NCBI RefSeq assembly: GCF_008369915.1
Contig: NZ_VSRN01000001.1
Location: forward strand, 558,001-622,000
Length of the DNA stretch: 64,000 nucleotides
Reading direction: 5' to 3'
From: Dyadobacter sp. UC 10
GTDB taxonomy: Bacteria > Bacteroidota > Bacteroidia > Cytophagales > Spirosomataceae
Part shown: positions 50,390-59,518 of the stretch, in pieces
How positions within the stretch are numbered: the first letter of the stretch is position 1
Layout: the number at the start of each line of letters is the position of its first letter
Position numbers and translations under genes: made by a program
The notes under the pieces: generated by a model
Databases searched by the model: none
The model's input: the letters and a program-made list of their open reading frames with translations, nothing else
Told to the model about the DNA's origin: nothing

Positions 50390-51928
50390 TTACTTCTTAA
50401 ATACCCGTTCGGTTTTACTGAAATCGAAATACTTATATCTACCCAAAACAGACATTTCCAGCGTTAAAAAGTAAGTCCCCCAATCGTGCGTTACTTCCGT
50501 TTTAATTAACTCTTTTTGTACAGTTCCTGTCGCCCTGGAAGGTTTCTTTAACAGCTCGGAAATTGACCTTCCATCCATTTGCGCGGACTGCTGAATATGA
50601 TAGATGCTGAGTATAGTGGGCACGATATCGATGTTCGAAGTAGGAAGCTCGGTTACTGCCCCATTTTTAAAATCAGGGCCTTTGGCAAATAAATTAATAT
50701 GTATCTCGTACGGGCTCGATCCGCCGTGCCCCGCTTTTCCTTTCGAGTAATCTGTCCCTGCAAAACCCTTTTCATTTTTCACATCGTTCCAGGCTTTTGC
50801 CACGAGAATATCGCCCGTCCGCTGCGGATGATTAAAATGAATTGCATCAAATGACAGCGTGCCTTCCACCCAGCCATGGTTATCGCCCGCCTGTTTGGCT
50901 TTTGTAAAAATCGCCCCGATCCATTCTTCTTCCTGCAAACTCGCCACGATCTTCCTGATCAATTCCGGGTCGTGGTTTTTGACATAAATACTTCCCTCAG
51001 CCAATATCACATCATCAGATTCTTTGTCTTTCTTTAAGCCTTCCTGTATCAGAAAATCGGTCAGACTGATACTGCCGATCTGCGTTACAAACCCGTGGTC
51101 CGTCGAAATAATGATGTTATACTTTCCATCAAGTCCCCTGCTTTGCATCGCTTCGAGAATTCGCCCGAACTGCCCGTCAACAAATCTGATCGCTTCCACC
51201 GCCTCGGGTGAACCGATACCGTTTTTGTGTGCCGCACCGTCGGGATCCGAAAGCCAGATCGCACTTACGAGCGGCCCGTCTTTAGCCAGTCCGTACTTTA
51301 GCAATGCATCCGTCACCCATTTGTGCTTCGCAAGCCCCTCGCCTACTTCTCTCGGCACTTCCCCGATTTCTGCTAAAACCTGCGTTTTGAACGTTTCCGG
51401 CAAAATCAGTTCGGGATTTATGATGGTACCGTTTGCCTGATGGTTTTGTAAAAAAGCCTGACCGGTCGTTCCTGAGCTGAAAACCATCATTTTCTCACCG
51501 GCTGATTCCAGTATTTCGCCCAGTGACGGGGATGTCAATATTGAACCTCCCGTCGCGCCGGGGATTTTAATCAAATCCTCGTGACCGGTACCAATGCTTT
51601 TCAACGGATCCACCTCCGGAATATAAATCGCATTGCCCAGTAAACCGTGCGTGCCCGGGTAAGAACCTGTCGCATAAGAAGCAGAATTAACCCGCGTGAC
51701 CGTTGGAAAAACGCTGTGGTGATTTTTGGCAAAACTTGCCGTTTCCTTGAAAGCAAACAGATTAGGCATCTGTTCCCTGGTAATATAATCCGGCCGCAGC
51801 CCGTCGAAAAAGACAATCAGGGTTTTATTCCTGGTGTTTGATGTTTCCTTTCCGGCCTGCCCGAAGACGGTTGAAATAGCCAGTACTAAAACAATGGTCA
51901 CCTTAAAAAATGTAGTTATCCTCTTCAT
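50390..51928 (-). CDS. Alkaline-phosphatase-superfamily nucleotide pyrophosphatase/phosphodiesterase
   Basis: The 512-residue exported enzyme has a signal peptide (residues 1-23). The NPP core has TLIVFFDGLRPDYI with metal-binding Asp42, and PTVTRVNSASYATG with the likely nucleophile Thr78. Further metal sites are WLSDPDGAAHKNG, IISTDHGF and KAGHGGSSPYEIH. Relatives hydrolyse phosphodiesters or nucleotides in the periplasm. It is followed on its transcript by the terminator at 50331 and lies 7 bases downstream of the propeller-like gene, so the two form an operon. Confidence 0.9.
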   Translation of the reverse strand: MKRITTFFKVTIVLVLAISTVFGQAGKETSNTRNKTLIVFFDGLRPDYITREQMPNLFAFKETASFAKNHHSVFPTVTRVNSASYATGSYPGTHGLLGNAIYIPEVDPLKSIGTGHEDLIKIPGATGGSILTSPSLGEILESAGEKMMVFSSGTTGQAFLQNHQANGTIINPELILPETFKTQVLAEIGEVPREVGEGLAKHKWVTDALLKYGLAKDGPLVSAIWLSDPDGAAHKNGIGSPEAVEAIRFVDGQFGRILEAMQSRGLDGKYNIIISTDHGFVTQIGSISLTDFLIQEGLKKDKESDDVILAEGSIYVKNHDPELIRKIVASLQEEEWIGAIFTKAKQAGDNHGWVEGTLSFDAIHFNHPQRTGDILVAKAWNDVKNEKGFAGTDYSKGKAGHGGSSPYEIHINLFAKGPDFKNGAVTELPTSNIDIVPTILSIYHIQQSAQMDGRSISELLKKPSRATGTVQKELIKTEVTHDWGTYFLTLEMSVLGRYKYFDFSKTERVFKK

Positions 51929-51935
51929 TTTCAGG

Positions 51936-52733
51936 TTATTTTATTGTTGAAATGGTTACGGTATTCGTTGAACGTTTGATTCCGTACAACGTCAGAGGAG
52001 CTTTTATGGATTTGTCGAACGCGATTCCCTGACCTTCGATCGGTGCGGGCACCGTGGCAAGGTGTTCGAGCGTAAAGCCCGACTTTGGCAGCTGCAGCAC
52101 ATACAGTTCAGCGCGGTCGTGCCCGGTACAGTACAGTTTACCGTCGTTTCCCCAGCCGCCGCCGGAGTTACTTTTAGGTGTAAAAAGAGCGATCAGATTT
52201 TTGGGAAATACCCACGATTCGAGTTCCCGCCATTCCTTGTCGTATTTGACAACCGCCGTCCAGCGCACATCACGGCCCTCGCTTGCCTCTTTACCCGCAT
52301 AATGTGCGAAACCCGCCCACCAAAACCCGTCTTTCCGGTCAATCCACGTAAGCGAACCGTGCGGGGCAATACCAAAGCTGTGGTTATCAATATGCTCCAT
52401 CGTATTGACGTCAAATATCTCGATTGAGCTTGCCATCGGAATTTCGGGGTAATTGGTGTTGGCACAATACAATTTTCCTTTGATCACAACTCCACTATTC
52501 AGGTGCTTAATTCCCTCCTTTTCACCATCCCAGGTTTTGAGCAGTTTCGCATCCTTTTTGCTGTATTTACCAATAGTACTGTTGTTGATGACATAGAAGA
52601 ACTGATCGTCTACCGCGACCGCCTGCTTGGCTTCCTTCACCTGAAAAGCAGAAATTTCGGTAGCTGTCTGAGCTGGGGAAATGCGTGCGCCAAATAGCGC
52701 GAAAAGGAGAAAGAGTTTGCCGTAAGTGTTCAT
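51936..52733 (-). CDS. Exported beta-propeller-like protein
   Basis: The 265-residue protein has a signal peptide to about residue 22 (ISPAQ). Its repeated strands (AVAVDDQFFYVINNSTIGKYSK, VVIKGKLYCANTNYPE, GSLTWIDRKDGFWWAGFAHY, WGNDGKLYCTGHDRAELYVL) suggest a YncE/NHL-like propeller. No catalytic motif is seen. It is the first gene of a two-gene operon with the phosphodiesterase 7 bases downstream and may bind a substrate for it. This is inference. Confidence 0.7.
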   Translation of the reverse strand: MNTYGKLFLLFALFGARISPAQTATEISAFQVKEAKQAVAVDDQFFYVINNSTIGKYSKKDAKLLKTWDGEKEGIKHLNSGVVIKGKLYCANTNYPEIPMASSIEIFDVNTMEHIDNHSFGIAPHGSLTWIDRKDGFWWAGFAHYAGKEASEGRDVRWTAVVKYDKEWRELESWVFPKNLIALFTPKSNSGGGWGNDGKLYCTGHDRAELYVLQLPKSGFTLEHLATVPAPIEGQGIAFDKSIKAPLTLYGIKRSTNTVTISTIK

Positions 52734-52817
52734 TTGCGTGGGGATACTATTATCTGGTAAAAGTAGCCAATCACGCTCCTTACTCGTTAAGTTAATGTTA
52801 TTGTTTGCTGTCGACGG

Positions 52818-53219
52818 TCAGATCACTTCGAAAATCCATTGGATTGCATATTTATCCGTAAGTGTCGCCCACTGGCCTTTTTGAAAAGCCGGTGACAGAG
52901 GGCCTGTCACTTCACCCTTTCGGGAAAGTTTATCGAAAACAAATTTCAAATGCGCATTTCCCGCCATGCTGATCAGCAGCGAAACGCTATTGCCTGCGTA
53001 CAGCCCTTCCTCATTGCCCAGGTCGGATGCAAAGAGGCGAATGTGTTCAGATTCCAGACTTGCCTGTACGATCAGCTGTTTCATTTCGTCCGGCAAATCA
53101 CGCCCGAAAGGGGCTTCGCCGAGGTATGTGAAGCGCAGCTCGCCGCCAAAGCATGACTGGTAAAACCGCATTGCCTCTTTGCAATTGCCGTTAAATGTCA
53201 GATAAGGATAAATCGCCAT
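52818..53219 (-). CDS. VOC family protein (PhnB-like)
   Basis: The 133-residue protein begins IYPYLTFNGNCKEAMRFYQSCFGGELRFTYLGE, the start of the PhnB/3-demethylubiquinone-methyltransferase-like glyoxalase superfamily. It has the typical HIRLFASDLGNEEGL strand, and ends WATLTDKYAIQWIFEVI. These small VOC proteins bind metal and small molecules; the reaction is unknown. It is encoded 10 bases downstream of another VOC gene, so they probably form an operon. Confidence 0.88.
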   Translation of the reverse strand: MAIYPYLTFNGNCKEAMRFYQSCFGGELRFTYLGEAPFGRDLPDEMKQLIVQASLESEHIRLFASDLGNEEGLYAGNSVSLLISMAGNAHLKFVFDKLSRKGEVTGPLSPAFQKGQWATLTDKYAIQWIFEVI

Positions 53220-53229
53220 TACTATATGC

Positions 53230-53721
53230 TTACTGGTTATAAGCAGCTTCCAGCTCAGCTATATTAAGCTTTTTCATGCTGCCAAGCGCCTGAAACATCT
53301 GTCCTACCCGGCGGGGCTCGCCGGTACTGCTTTTTTGCCCCAGCATGGCGGGCACAATCTGCCAGGACAATCCAAACTTGTCTTTCAGCCAGCCGCACAT
53401 GCTTTCCTCGCCGCCATCTGCTGTCAGCTTGTTCCAGTAATAATCAATCTCCTCCTGGTCCTTGCAGGAAACGAAAAAGGATATCGCCTCGGTGAACCTG
53501 AACATCGGGCCGGCATCGAACATATGCATTTGCAAGCCATGCACGCGGATTGATCCCGTCATCACCTGGTTCGCCGGAAAAGGGCTTCCCTCACCCCATT
53601 TTTTCAGCATGATGATCTCTGAACCTGGAAACACAGTGGTATAGAAATGCATCGCCTCTTCGGCGCGTCCGTCAAACCACAAAAAAGGAATAATGCCCTG
53701 GTTAGTTGTTAAGTTGCTCAT
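53230..53721 (-). CDS. VOC family protein (PhnB / 3-demethylubiquinone-9 methyltransferase-like)
   Basis: The 163-residue protein has IIPFLWFDGRAEEAMHFYTTVFPGSEIIMLKKWGEGS, then FRFTEAISFFVSCKDQEEIDYYWNKLTADGGEESMCGWLKDKFGLSWQIVP, a complete PhnB-type glyoxalase fold with the characteristic CGWLKDKFGLSWQ end. The enzymatic reaction is unknown; the class is often misnamed as a methyltransferase. It is the upstream partner of the VOC gene at 52818. Confidence 0.9.
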   Translation of the reverse strand: MSNLTTNQGIIPFLWFDGRAEEAMHFYTTVFPGSEIIMLKKWGEGSPFPANQVMTGSIRVHGLQMHMFDAGPMFRFTEAISFFVSCKDQEEIDYYWNKLTADGGEESMCGWLKDKFGLSWQIVPAMLGQKSSTGEPRRVGQMFQALGSMKKLNIAELEAAYNQ

Positions 53722-53943
53722 TTTTAAATAAATGGAATATGGTTAATAATAACTGAATGAAAGCGTTCGCACTTGTACCTATCAAAAATCCCGACCACTT
53801 CAATACCGGCATCGCACACCAGCCACGCCTGGCCACACTACAAAATTGCCGGAAATATTGCAAAAAAATGGGGGGTGATTACGGCGATAATAGGGGGCGA
53901 TAGCGTCAACCGCGCTTTCTCTTCCAAGTAGCGTTAATCTACA
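53722..53943. other. Intergenic gap upstream of the VOC operon
   Basis: The 397-bp gap between the VOC operon and the next plus-strand gene has no supported ORF. The part nearest the VOC gene is probably its promoter. The rest is the polypurine inverted element listed separately. Confidence 0.6.
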
Positions 53944-54064
53944 GGAAGGGACGAAGGGAGGAAGGGACGAAAGGACGAAAGGACGAAGGAGAAAAAAAAA
54001 TTGTCCTCCCTTCCTCCTTCCTGCTTCCTCCTTCCTCCTTTCCTCCCTTCCTCCTTCCTCCCCT
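53944..54064. repeat. Polypurine/polypyrimidine inverted element
   Basis: The left arm (53944-53991) is built of 8-base units agggacga, agggagga and aaggacga. The right arm (54004-54064) is pyrimidine 7-8-base units tcctccct, tcctcct, tcctgct. They meet at an A/T stretch, so a long imperfect hairpin can form. This is the same architecture as the element at 32775. Confidence 0.82.
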
Positions 54065-54118
54065 GCAAGGAACTATTCTTTATTTCGATTAACTTAAAGC
54101 CATATTAGCCATCACGAC

Positions 54119-54583
54119 ATGAAGCATCTTCGTTACTTAATTGCATTCGCATTGCTCAGCATATTTCTGCTGGCCGGCTGCGACCCTTGCAGTGATACCG
54201 TCGACCGGATCGCCTCGCAAACTTCGGTTTATCTTAAAATCGTAGATCAAAACGGAACGAGCCTCGTAGATTCCCTGAAAGGCCCCTACTACCCTGACTC
54301 TGTCAAAGTGACTACTACCGAAACCGCCAATACCTTGTTTGGCCCCGCGAGAGCCCCGCTGGACACCAGTGATTTTCTCTTCGAACTTCATCCGCCATTG
54401 AACGCGTCCCTCCGATCGGTAGTATTATTGCATTTGAACCAAAACGACACCGATACCCTGCAATTCGATTACGACCTGATCACTCACAAATGTGGCTCCT
54501 ATTATCAATTTTCAACGTTTTGGCTCAATGGAAAAGAGATAGCGCTGACCAAACCTTACGGAATCCTGGTATTGAAAAAGTAA
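54119..54583 (+). CDS. Hypothetical lipoprotein
   Basis: The 154-residue protein has a lipoprotein signal with LLAGCDPCSD and lipidated Cys20. Its mature part is beta-rich (TSVYLKIVDQNGTSLVDSL, SDFLFELHPPLNASLRSVVLLHLN, LQFDYDLITHKCGSYYQFSTFWLNGKEI). It resembles DUF6452-like Bacteroidota lipoproteins; the function is unknown. It stands upstream of the metal-efflux operon, separated by 86 bases. Confidence 0.75.
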   Translation: MKHLRYLIAFALLSIFLLAGCDPCSDTVDRIASQTSVYLKIVDQNGTSLVDSLKGPYYPDSVKVTTTETANTLFGPARAPLDTSDFLFELHPPLNASLRSVVLLHLNQNDTDTLQFDYDLITHKCGSYYQFSTFWLNGKEIALTKPYGILVLKK

Positions 54584-54669
54584 GCCGCTACACTTTTTTG
54601 CCCCGCCGCGGAATGCTGTTCCTGAAACTATTACTTGCACAAGCAACTATCCCGACCTAATTTAGGATC

Positions 54670-55047
54670 GTGAAAAGGCTCATCTTACATATCATGCTGA
54701 CCATCCTGATCCTCGATACGACCTCACTGTATCAGGTTTTCAAGGTGCCGACGCTACTCCGTCATTATGTAGAGCACAAGACGTTGAACCAGGATATCAG
54801 TTTTATGGACTTCCTCTCCATGCATTACTGGGGCGACGATATGGATGATAACGACGATGATAAGGATATGCAGCTGCCTTTCAAAAAGTTCGAAATTCAG
54901 CATACCAGCTTCCTTTTCGTCCCTTTTTCAAATGCATTTACCTTTAAAAATACCCTCTGGCCCATCAAGCAGGATTACGGCCCTGACCAACCGCAGGGAC
55001 ATTACAATGCTGCACTAGGCGCGCTCTTTCGTCCGCCACGAGTTTAA
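54670..55047 (+). CDS. Small protein conserved upstream of CzcA, Asp-rich
   Basis: The 125-residue ORF starts with GTG; an ATG eight codons later (54694) is an alternative. It has an N-terminal hydrophobic stretch (ILHIMLTILILDTTSLYQVF) and then an acidic segment WGDDMDDNDDDKDMQLPFKKFE. Short proteins of this type are common directly upstream of CusA/CzcA in Bacteroidota. The Asp cluster could bind metal, so a role in metal sensing or shuttling is a reasonable guess. It is 100 bases before the RND gene. Confidence 0.7.
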   Translation: MKRLILHIMLTILILDTTSLYQVFKVPTLLRHYVEHKTLNQDISFMDFLSMHYWGDDMDDNDDDKDMQLPFKKFEIQHTSFLFVPFSNAFTFKNTLWPIKQDYGPDQPQGHYNAALGALFRPPRV

Positions 55048-55147
55048 GTACCGACATACAGCAGGATAAATCTATCCTGTCGCGACTATGCGCTCACTTT
55101 CTGCTGAGCCCATAGCCTGTTTGCTGTGTATTTATACTCAATCCGAT

Positions 55148-58100
55148 ATGCTTTATAAAATCATTCAATTTTCAGTTCATAATAAACTGGTAATTGGTCT
55201 CTTCATGTTGCTGTGGGTCGCCTACGGAACTTACGAAGTGACGCAGTTACCAATCGACGCCGTTCCCGATATTACTAACAACCAGGTACAGGTAATCACC
55301 ACCGCGCCCGCATTGGGCGCCGAAGACGTGGAAAGGCTTATTACCTTTCCCATCGAACAAGCGATCAGCAATATTCCCGGCTTAAAAGAAAGCCGCAGCC
55401 TGTCGCGTTTCGGTCTTTCTCTGATCACGATTGTCTTTGAGGATGGTTCCGACATCTACTGGGCGCGCCAGCAGGTAACCGAGCGGCTGGCGCAGGTAGC
55501 TATCAACGAAAACGCAGAAAAACCCGAACTCGCGCCAGTCACCACCGGATTGGGCGAGATATATCAGTATGTGATCAAGCCCAAAGCAGGTTTTGAAAAA
55601 AAATATTCACTTGCTGACCTGCGCACAACGCAGGATTGGATCGTAAAACGGCAGTTGCTCGGTACGCCCGGCGTAGCTGACGTTTCCACTTTCGGCGGCG
55701 ACCTCAAACAATACGAAGTCGCAGTGAATCCGGCCAGCCTTAAAGCGGTTAATCTCACGATCAGCGACGTATTCACTGCGCTGGCACGGAACAACCAGAA
55801 TACCGGCGGCGCGTATATAGAGAAGGGTCCCGCTGTATTATATATCAGAAGTGTGGGCCTGGCCAGCTCACAGGCGGATATTCAGGATATTGTTGTGAAG
55901 AATAACACCAACGGAACGCCGGTACTGATCCGCGATATTGCCGAAGTACGGCTAGGCTCCGCGATCCGCTATGGTGCGTTAACAATGGCAGGGAAAGGTG
56001 AATTGTCGGGTGGGATCGTGATGATGCTCAAAGGCGGCAACTCTTTCGAAGTGGTCAGCAATGTCAAAAAACGTATTGCAGAAATTCAGAAAACGCTTCC
56101 GGAAGGATTGGAAATTGAACCTTTTCTGGACCGCACCAAAATGGTCAGCAATGCAATCGGGACGGTTGAAAAAAACCTGGCGGAAGGTGCGTTGATCGTA
56201 GTACTCGTGCTCGTGCTATTTCTCGGGAATCTGCGCGCCGGACTGATTGTAGCGTCGGTGATCCCGCTTTCGATGCTTTTTGCGGTTGCGATGATGAATA
56301 CTTTTGGCGTAAGCGGCAATCTGATGAGCCTCGGCGCCCTGGATTTCGGTTTGATCGTCGACGGTGCCGTGATCATTGTGGAAGCTATTCTGCACCACCT
56401 GCATACTTCCAGACGGTACGCGGGTATCAACGCGATTTCGCAGCATGAAATGGATCGCGAGGTAACCGGCTCAGCTTCCCGCATGATGAATGCCGCGGTT
56501 TTCGGCCAGATCATCATTCTGATCGTTTACCTGCCGATCCTCTCGCTGTCGGGTATTGAGGGAAAAATGTTCAAACCGATGGCGCAAACCGTGGCGTTTG
56601 CGATTCTCGGTGCATTTATACTTTCACTTACCTATGTACCGATGATCAGCGCCTTGTTCATCAGTAAAAAACTCAACCACAAACCGACCCCCTCCGACCG
56701 CATCATGGTCAAACTGGAAAGTGGCTACCAGCGGCTGCTGGTGCGCGCGCTAGGTTATAAAAAAAGCCTGGTAATCGCTGCATTTGCATTGTTTGGTACG
56801 GCTGTTTTTGTCTTTTCACAAATGGGCGGGGAGTTCATTCCGCAGTTGGAGGAAGGCGACTTCGCGACAGAAACGAGGCTGCTGGTCGGTACGAACCTGA
56901 GTACGACAATCGATGCGATCAACCGGGTTTCCGAAACTTTACAAAAACAATATCCGGAAGTCGAAAAGGTGGTTTCCAGGATTGGCAGCGCCGAGATACC
57001 TACCGATCCGATGCCGATTGAGGGAGGGGATATGATCATTGTTTTGAAGGATAAATCGGAATGGACCAGCGCGGAATCATTCACCGAATTGGCCGATAAA
57101 ATGGCCCGGACTGCCCAGGAAGTAGTGCCAGGCATCACAACCGGCTTTCAGTATCCGGTCCAGATGCGCTTCAACGAGCTTATGACCGGCGCGAAACAGG
57201 ATGTGGTCTGCAAAATTTTCGGCGAAGACCTGAACAAGCTGGCCACCTATGCAGAACAGCTCGGCCATATCTCCAAAACCGTAGCAGGTACCGCCGACTG
57301 GTATATTGAAAAAGTAACCGGCATGCCGCAGATCGTCATCGAATTCGACCGGCCCGAAATTGCGAAATACGGATTGAATATCGACGATCTGAACCGAACT
57401 ATTAATGCGGCATTTGCAGGCGCTACCGCCGGACAGATCTACGAGGGCGAGAAGAAATTTGACCTGGTGGTCAGGGTCGGGAATGAAGGCCGCAAAAGTA
57501 TGGCCGACGTGCGAAACCTGCCTGTTTCCACGCCCTCCGGCATCCAGATACCACTTTATCAGGTGGCGAATATTCAGGAAATAGAAGGCCCGAACCAGAT
57601 CCAGCGGGAGAATACACGGAGAAGGATTATCGTCGGATTTAATATAAGGGGCCGCGATGTGCAGTCGATCGTGGAAGAACTGCAACGGAAAGTGGAAGGA
57701 AAAATTCGTTTTGAGCCTGGTTACAGCGTCACTTACGGGGGCGCTTTTGAGAACCTGCAACAGGCCAAGGCGCGGCTCGCAATAGCAGTTCCGGTCGCAT
57801 TGCTGCTCATTTTTGTGATGCTCTACTTTGCATTCTCGTCCGTCCGGGAAGGTGCGCTGATCTATACGGCGATCCCCCTTTCAGCGATCGGCGGCGTATT
57901 TGCACTTGCCATCCGAGGTATGCCCTTCAGCATTTCTGCAGGCGTGGGCTTCATTGCGCTTTTCGGTGTGGCTGTGTTAAATGGCATCGTACTGATTTCG
58001 GAATTCAACAGGATCAAGGCAGAAGGAAACATCAAGAACGCGCTTGAACTGGTATTGACGGGTACCCGGAACCGCCTGCGTCCGGTGTTGATGACTGCCG

Positions 58101-59509
58101 CCGTGGCTTCGCTGGGATTCCTGCCGATGGCGCTCAGCAATGGGGCCGGTGCCGAAGTGCAGCGTCCACTTGCGACCGTTGTAATCGGTGGATTAATCAC
58201 TGCTACCTTGTTAACTCTGTTCGTGTTACCCGCCTTGTATCTTCTGTTCGAGGGTAAAAGTAAAATCGGCGGAATCCCCGGGCAGCTAATTTGGGTACCG
58301 CTAATTTTTGCTGCCAACCTGGCCAGCGCCCAGCAACTGCCCAAACCGATCGGGCTACCTGCCGCTATTTCGATTGCCGGAGAGAAAAACCTTCAAATGC
58401 AAACCGCACGGCTGGCGCAGAAAAGTAGTGAGCAATTACAGAAAACTGCATATGATATTGCCAAAACGAATATCAATGCGGACGTTGGCAAGTTCAATAG
58501 CGCCAATAGCGACACGCGGTTCGGGATCAGCCAGACTTTTAGTTTTCTGTCTGTTTATACCAATCAGCGAAAAACCCTGGAAGCCGCTTTCACGGCAGCC
58601 CAGGCGCAAACACAGCTCACTGAACTGGAATTACGCACAAGCCTGCGGCAATTCTTCTATGAATATGCCAGTCTTGCTGAACGAAGAAAACTGCTCGTTT
58701 ACGCCGACAGTATTTTCACATTATTTGAAACAAAGTCCAACCTGCGATTTGAAAAAGGGGAAGCAAATGTACTCGAAAAAACCGCCGCTCAATCTCAGCG
58801 CCAGCAGGTCACAAACCAGCTGAATATGCTGAAAAGCGACATGGAGGTGATTGTAAGATCCTTTAATCTGCTCATCAGGGACAGTATCCAGTATGTGCCG
58901 GAAATCGCAGACCCGCGCATTGAAAATACACTGACAGTCCAGGATTCAGCCGCGGGCCGGTTTCCGCTCCTCGACGTGGCCCTGAGCCGGCAGCAGGCAT
59001 CCGAGTTCCGCTGGAAAACGGAAAAGGCCAGGCAGCTGCCCGAGCTGACCATCGGATATAACAATCTCAGCATAGTCGGTTCCCAGCTTATTAACGGACA
59101 GGAAATCAGTTACACAGGTAAAAACAGGTTCAGCTATATCAATGCAGGCATCGCGGTACCACTGTTTTTCAAAGCGCAGTCGGCGCGGGCTGCGGCAGCG
59201 AAGACGGAATTTGAAAAAACAAAAATGGAAACCGAATACCTCACACAACAAGTCCGGGCTGAGCGAGATAATGCGCAGATCCAGGTACAAAAATTCCTGA
59301 AAAGCCTTGAATATTTTGAAAGTCAGGGATTAAAAAACGCTGACATGATCATCAAAACAGCTGATGAGCAATTTCAGGCTGGCGAGATCGATTACCTGCA
59401 ATGGGTTATCCTCGTCAATCAATCGATTGCGATACGCAGCGAATACATTCAGTCACTCAGCAGCTACAATCAGGCTGTGATCCAGTTGTTAAAACTCAAT
59501 AATCTGTAA
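55148..59509 (+). CDS. czcA: CusA/CzcA heavy-metal RND efflux pump fused to a TolC-like outer-membrane domain
   Basis: The ATG at 55148 (MLYKIIQFSVHNKLVIGLFM) is the family start; an upstream ATG at 55088 adds 20 odd residues. Of 1453 residues, about 1-1035 are the RND pump, with QLPIDAVPDITNNQVQV, GALDFGLIVDGAVIIVEA (the proton-relay Asp helix, TM4) and GVAVLNGIVLISEFNR. Residues about 1045-1060 look like an internal signal segment (WVPLIFAANLASAQ). The rest is an OMF/TolC-like domain with coiled coils. This fusion is known in Bacteroidota. It exports divalent or monovalent heavy metals with the CzcB adaptor encoded 9 bases downstream. Confidence 0.92.
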   Translation: MLYKIIQFSVHNKLVIGLFMLLWVAYGTYEVTQLPIDAVPDITNNQVQVITTAPALGAEDVERLITFPIEQAISNIPGLKESRSLSRFGLSLITIVFEDGSDIYWARQQVTERLAQVAINENAEKPELAPVTTGLGEIYQYVIKPKAGFEKKYSLADLRTTQDWIVKRQLLGTPGVADVSTFGGDLKQYEVAVNPASLKAVNLTISDVFTALARNNQNTGGAYIEKGPAVLYIRSVGLASSQADIQDIVVKNNTNGTPVLIRDIAEVRLGSAIRYGALTMAGKGELSGGIVMMLKGGNSFEVVSNVKKRIAEIQKTLPEGLEIEPFLDRTKMVSNAIGTVEKNLAEGALIVVLVLVLFLGNLRAGLIVASVIPLSMLFAVAMMNTFGVSGNLMSLGALDFGLIVDGAVIIVEAILHHLHTSRRYAGINAISQHEMDREVTGSASRMMNAAVFGQIIILIVYLPILSLSGIEGKMFKPMAQTVAFAILGAFILSLTYVPMISALFISKKLNHKPTPSDRIMVKLESGYQRLLVRALGYKKSLVIAAFALFGTAVFVFSQMGGEFIPQLEEGDFATETRLLVGTNLSTTIDAINRVSETLQKQYPEVEKVVSRIGSAEIPTDPMPIEGGDMIIVLKDKSEWTSAESFTELADKMARTAQEVVPGITTGFQYPVQMRFNELMTGAKQDVVCKIFGEDLNKLATYAEQLGHISKTVAGTADWYIEKVTGMPQIVIEFDRPEIAKYGLNIDDLNRTINAAFAGATAGQIYEGEKKFDLVVRVGNEGRKSMADVRNLPVSTPSGIQIPLYQVANIQEIEGPNQIQRENTRRRIIVGFNIRGRDVQSIVEELQRKVEGKIRFEPGYSVTYGGAFENLQQAKARLAIAVPVALLLIFVMLYFAFSSVREGALIYTAIPLSAIGGVFALAIRGMPFSISAGVGFIALFGVAVLNGIVLISEFNRIKAEGNIKNALELVLTGTRNRLRPVLMTAAVASLGFLPMALSNGAGAEVQRPLATVVIGGLITATLLTLFVLPALYLLFEGKSKIGGIPGQLIWVPLIFAANLASAQQLPKPIGLPAAISIAGEKNLQMQTARLAQKSSEQLQKTAYDIAKTNINADVGKFNSANSDTRFGISQTFSFLSVYTNQRKTLEAAFTAAQAQTQLTELELRTSLRQFFYEYASLAERRKLLVYADSIFTLFETKSNLRFEKGEANVLEKTAAQSQRQQVTNQLNMLKSDMEVIVRSFNLLIRDSIQYVPEIADPRIENTLTVQDSAAGRFPLLDVALSRQQASEFRWKTEKARQLPELTIGYNNLSIVGSQLINGQEISYTGKNRFSYINAGIAVPLFFKAQSARAAAAKTEFEKTKMETEYLTQQVRAERDNAQIQVQKFLKSLEYFESQGLKNADMIIKTADEQFQAGEIDYLQWVILVNQSIAIRSEYIQSLSSYNQAVIQLLKLNNL

Positions 59510-59518
59510 AATCAGGAT

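Noticed and set aside
57077-57760. 227-residue ORF on the minus strand
   Set aside because: It lies wholly inside czcA on the opposite strand with no domain features.
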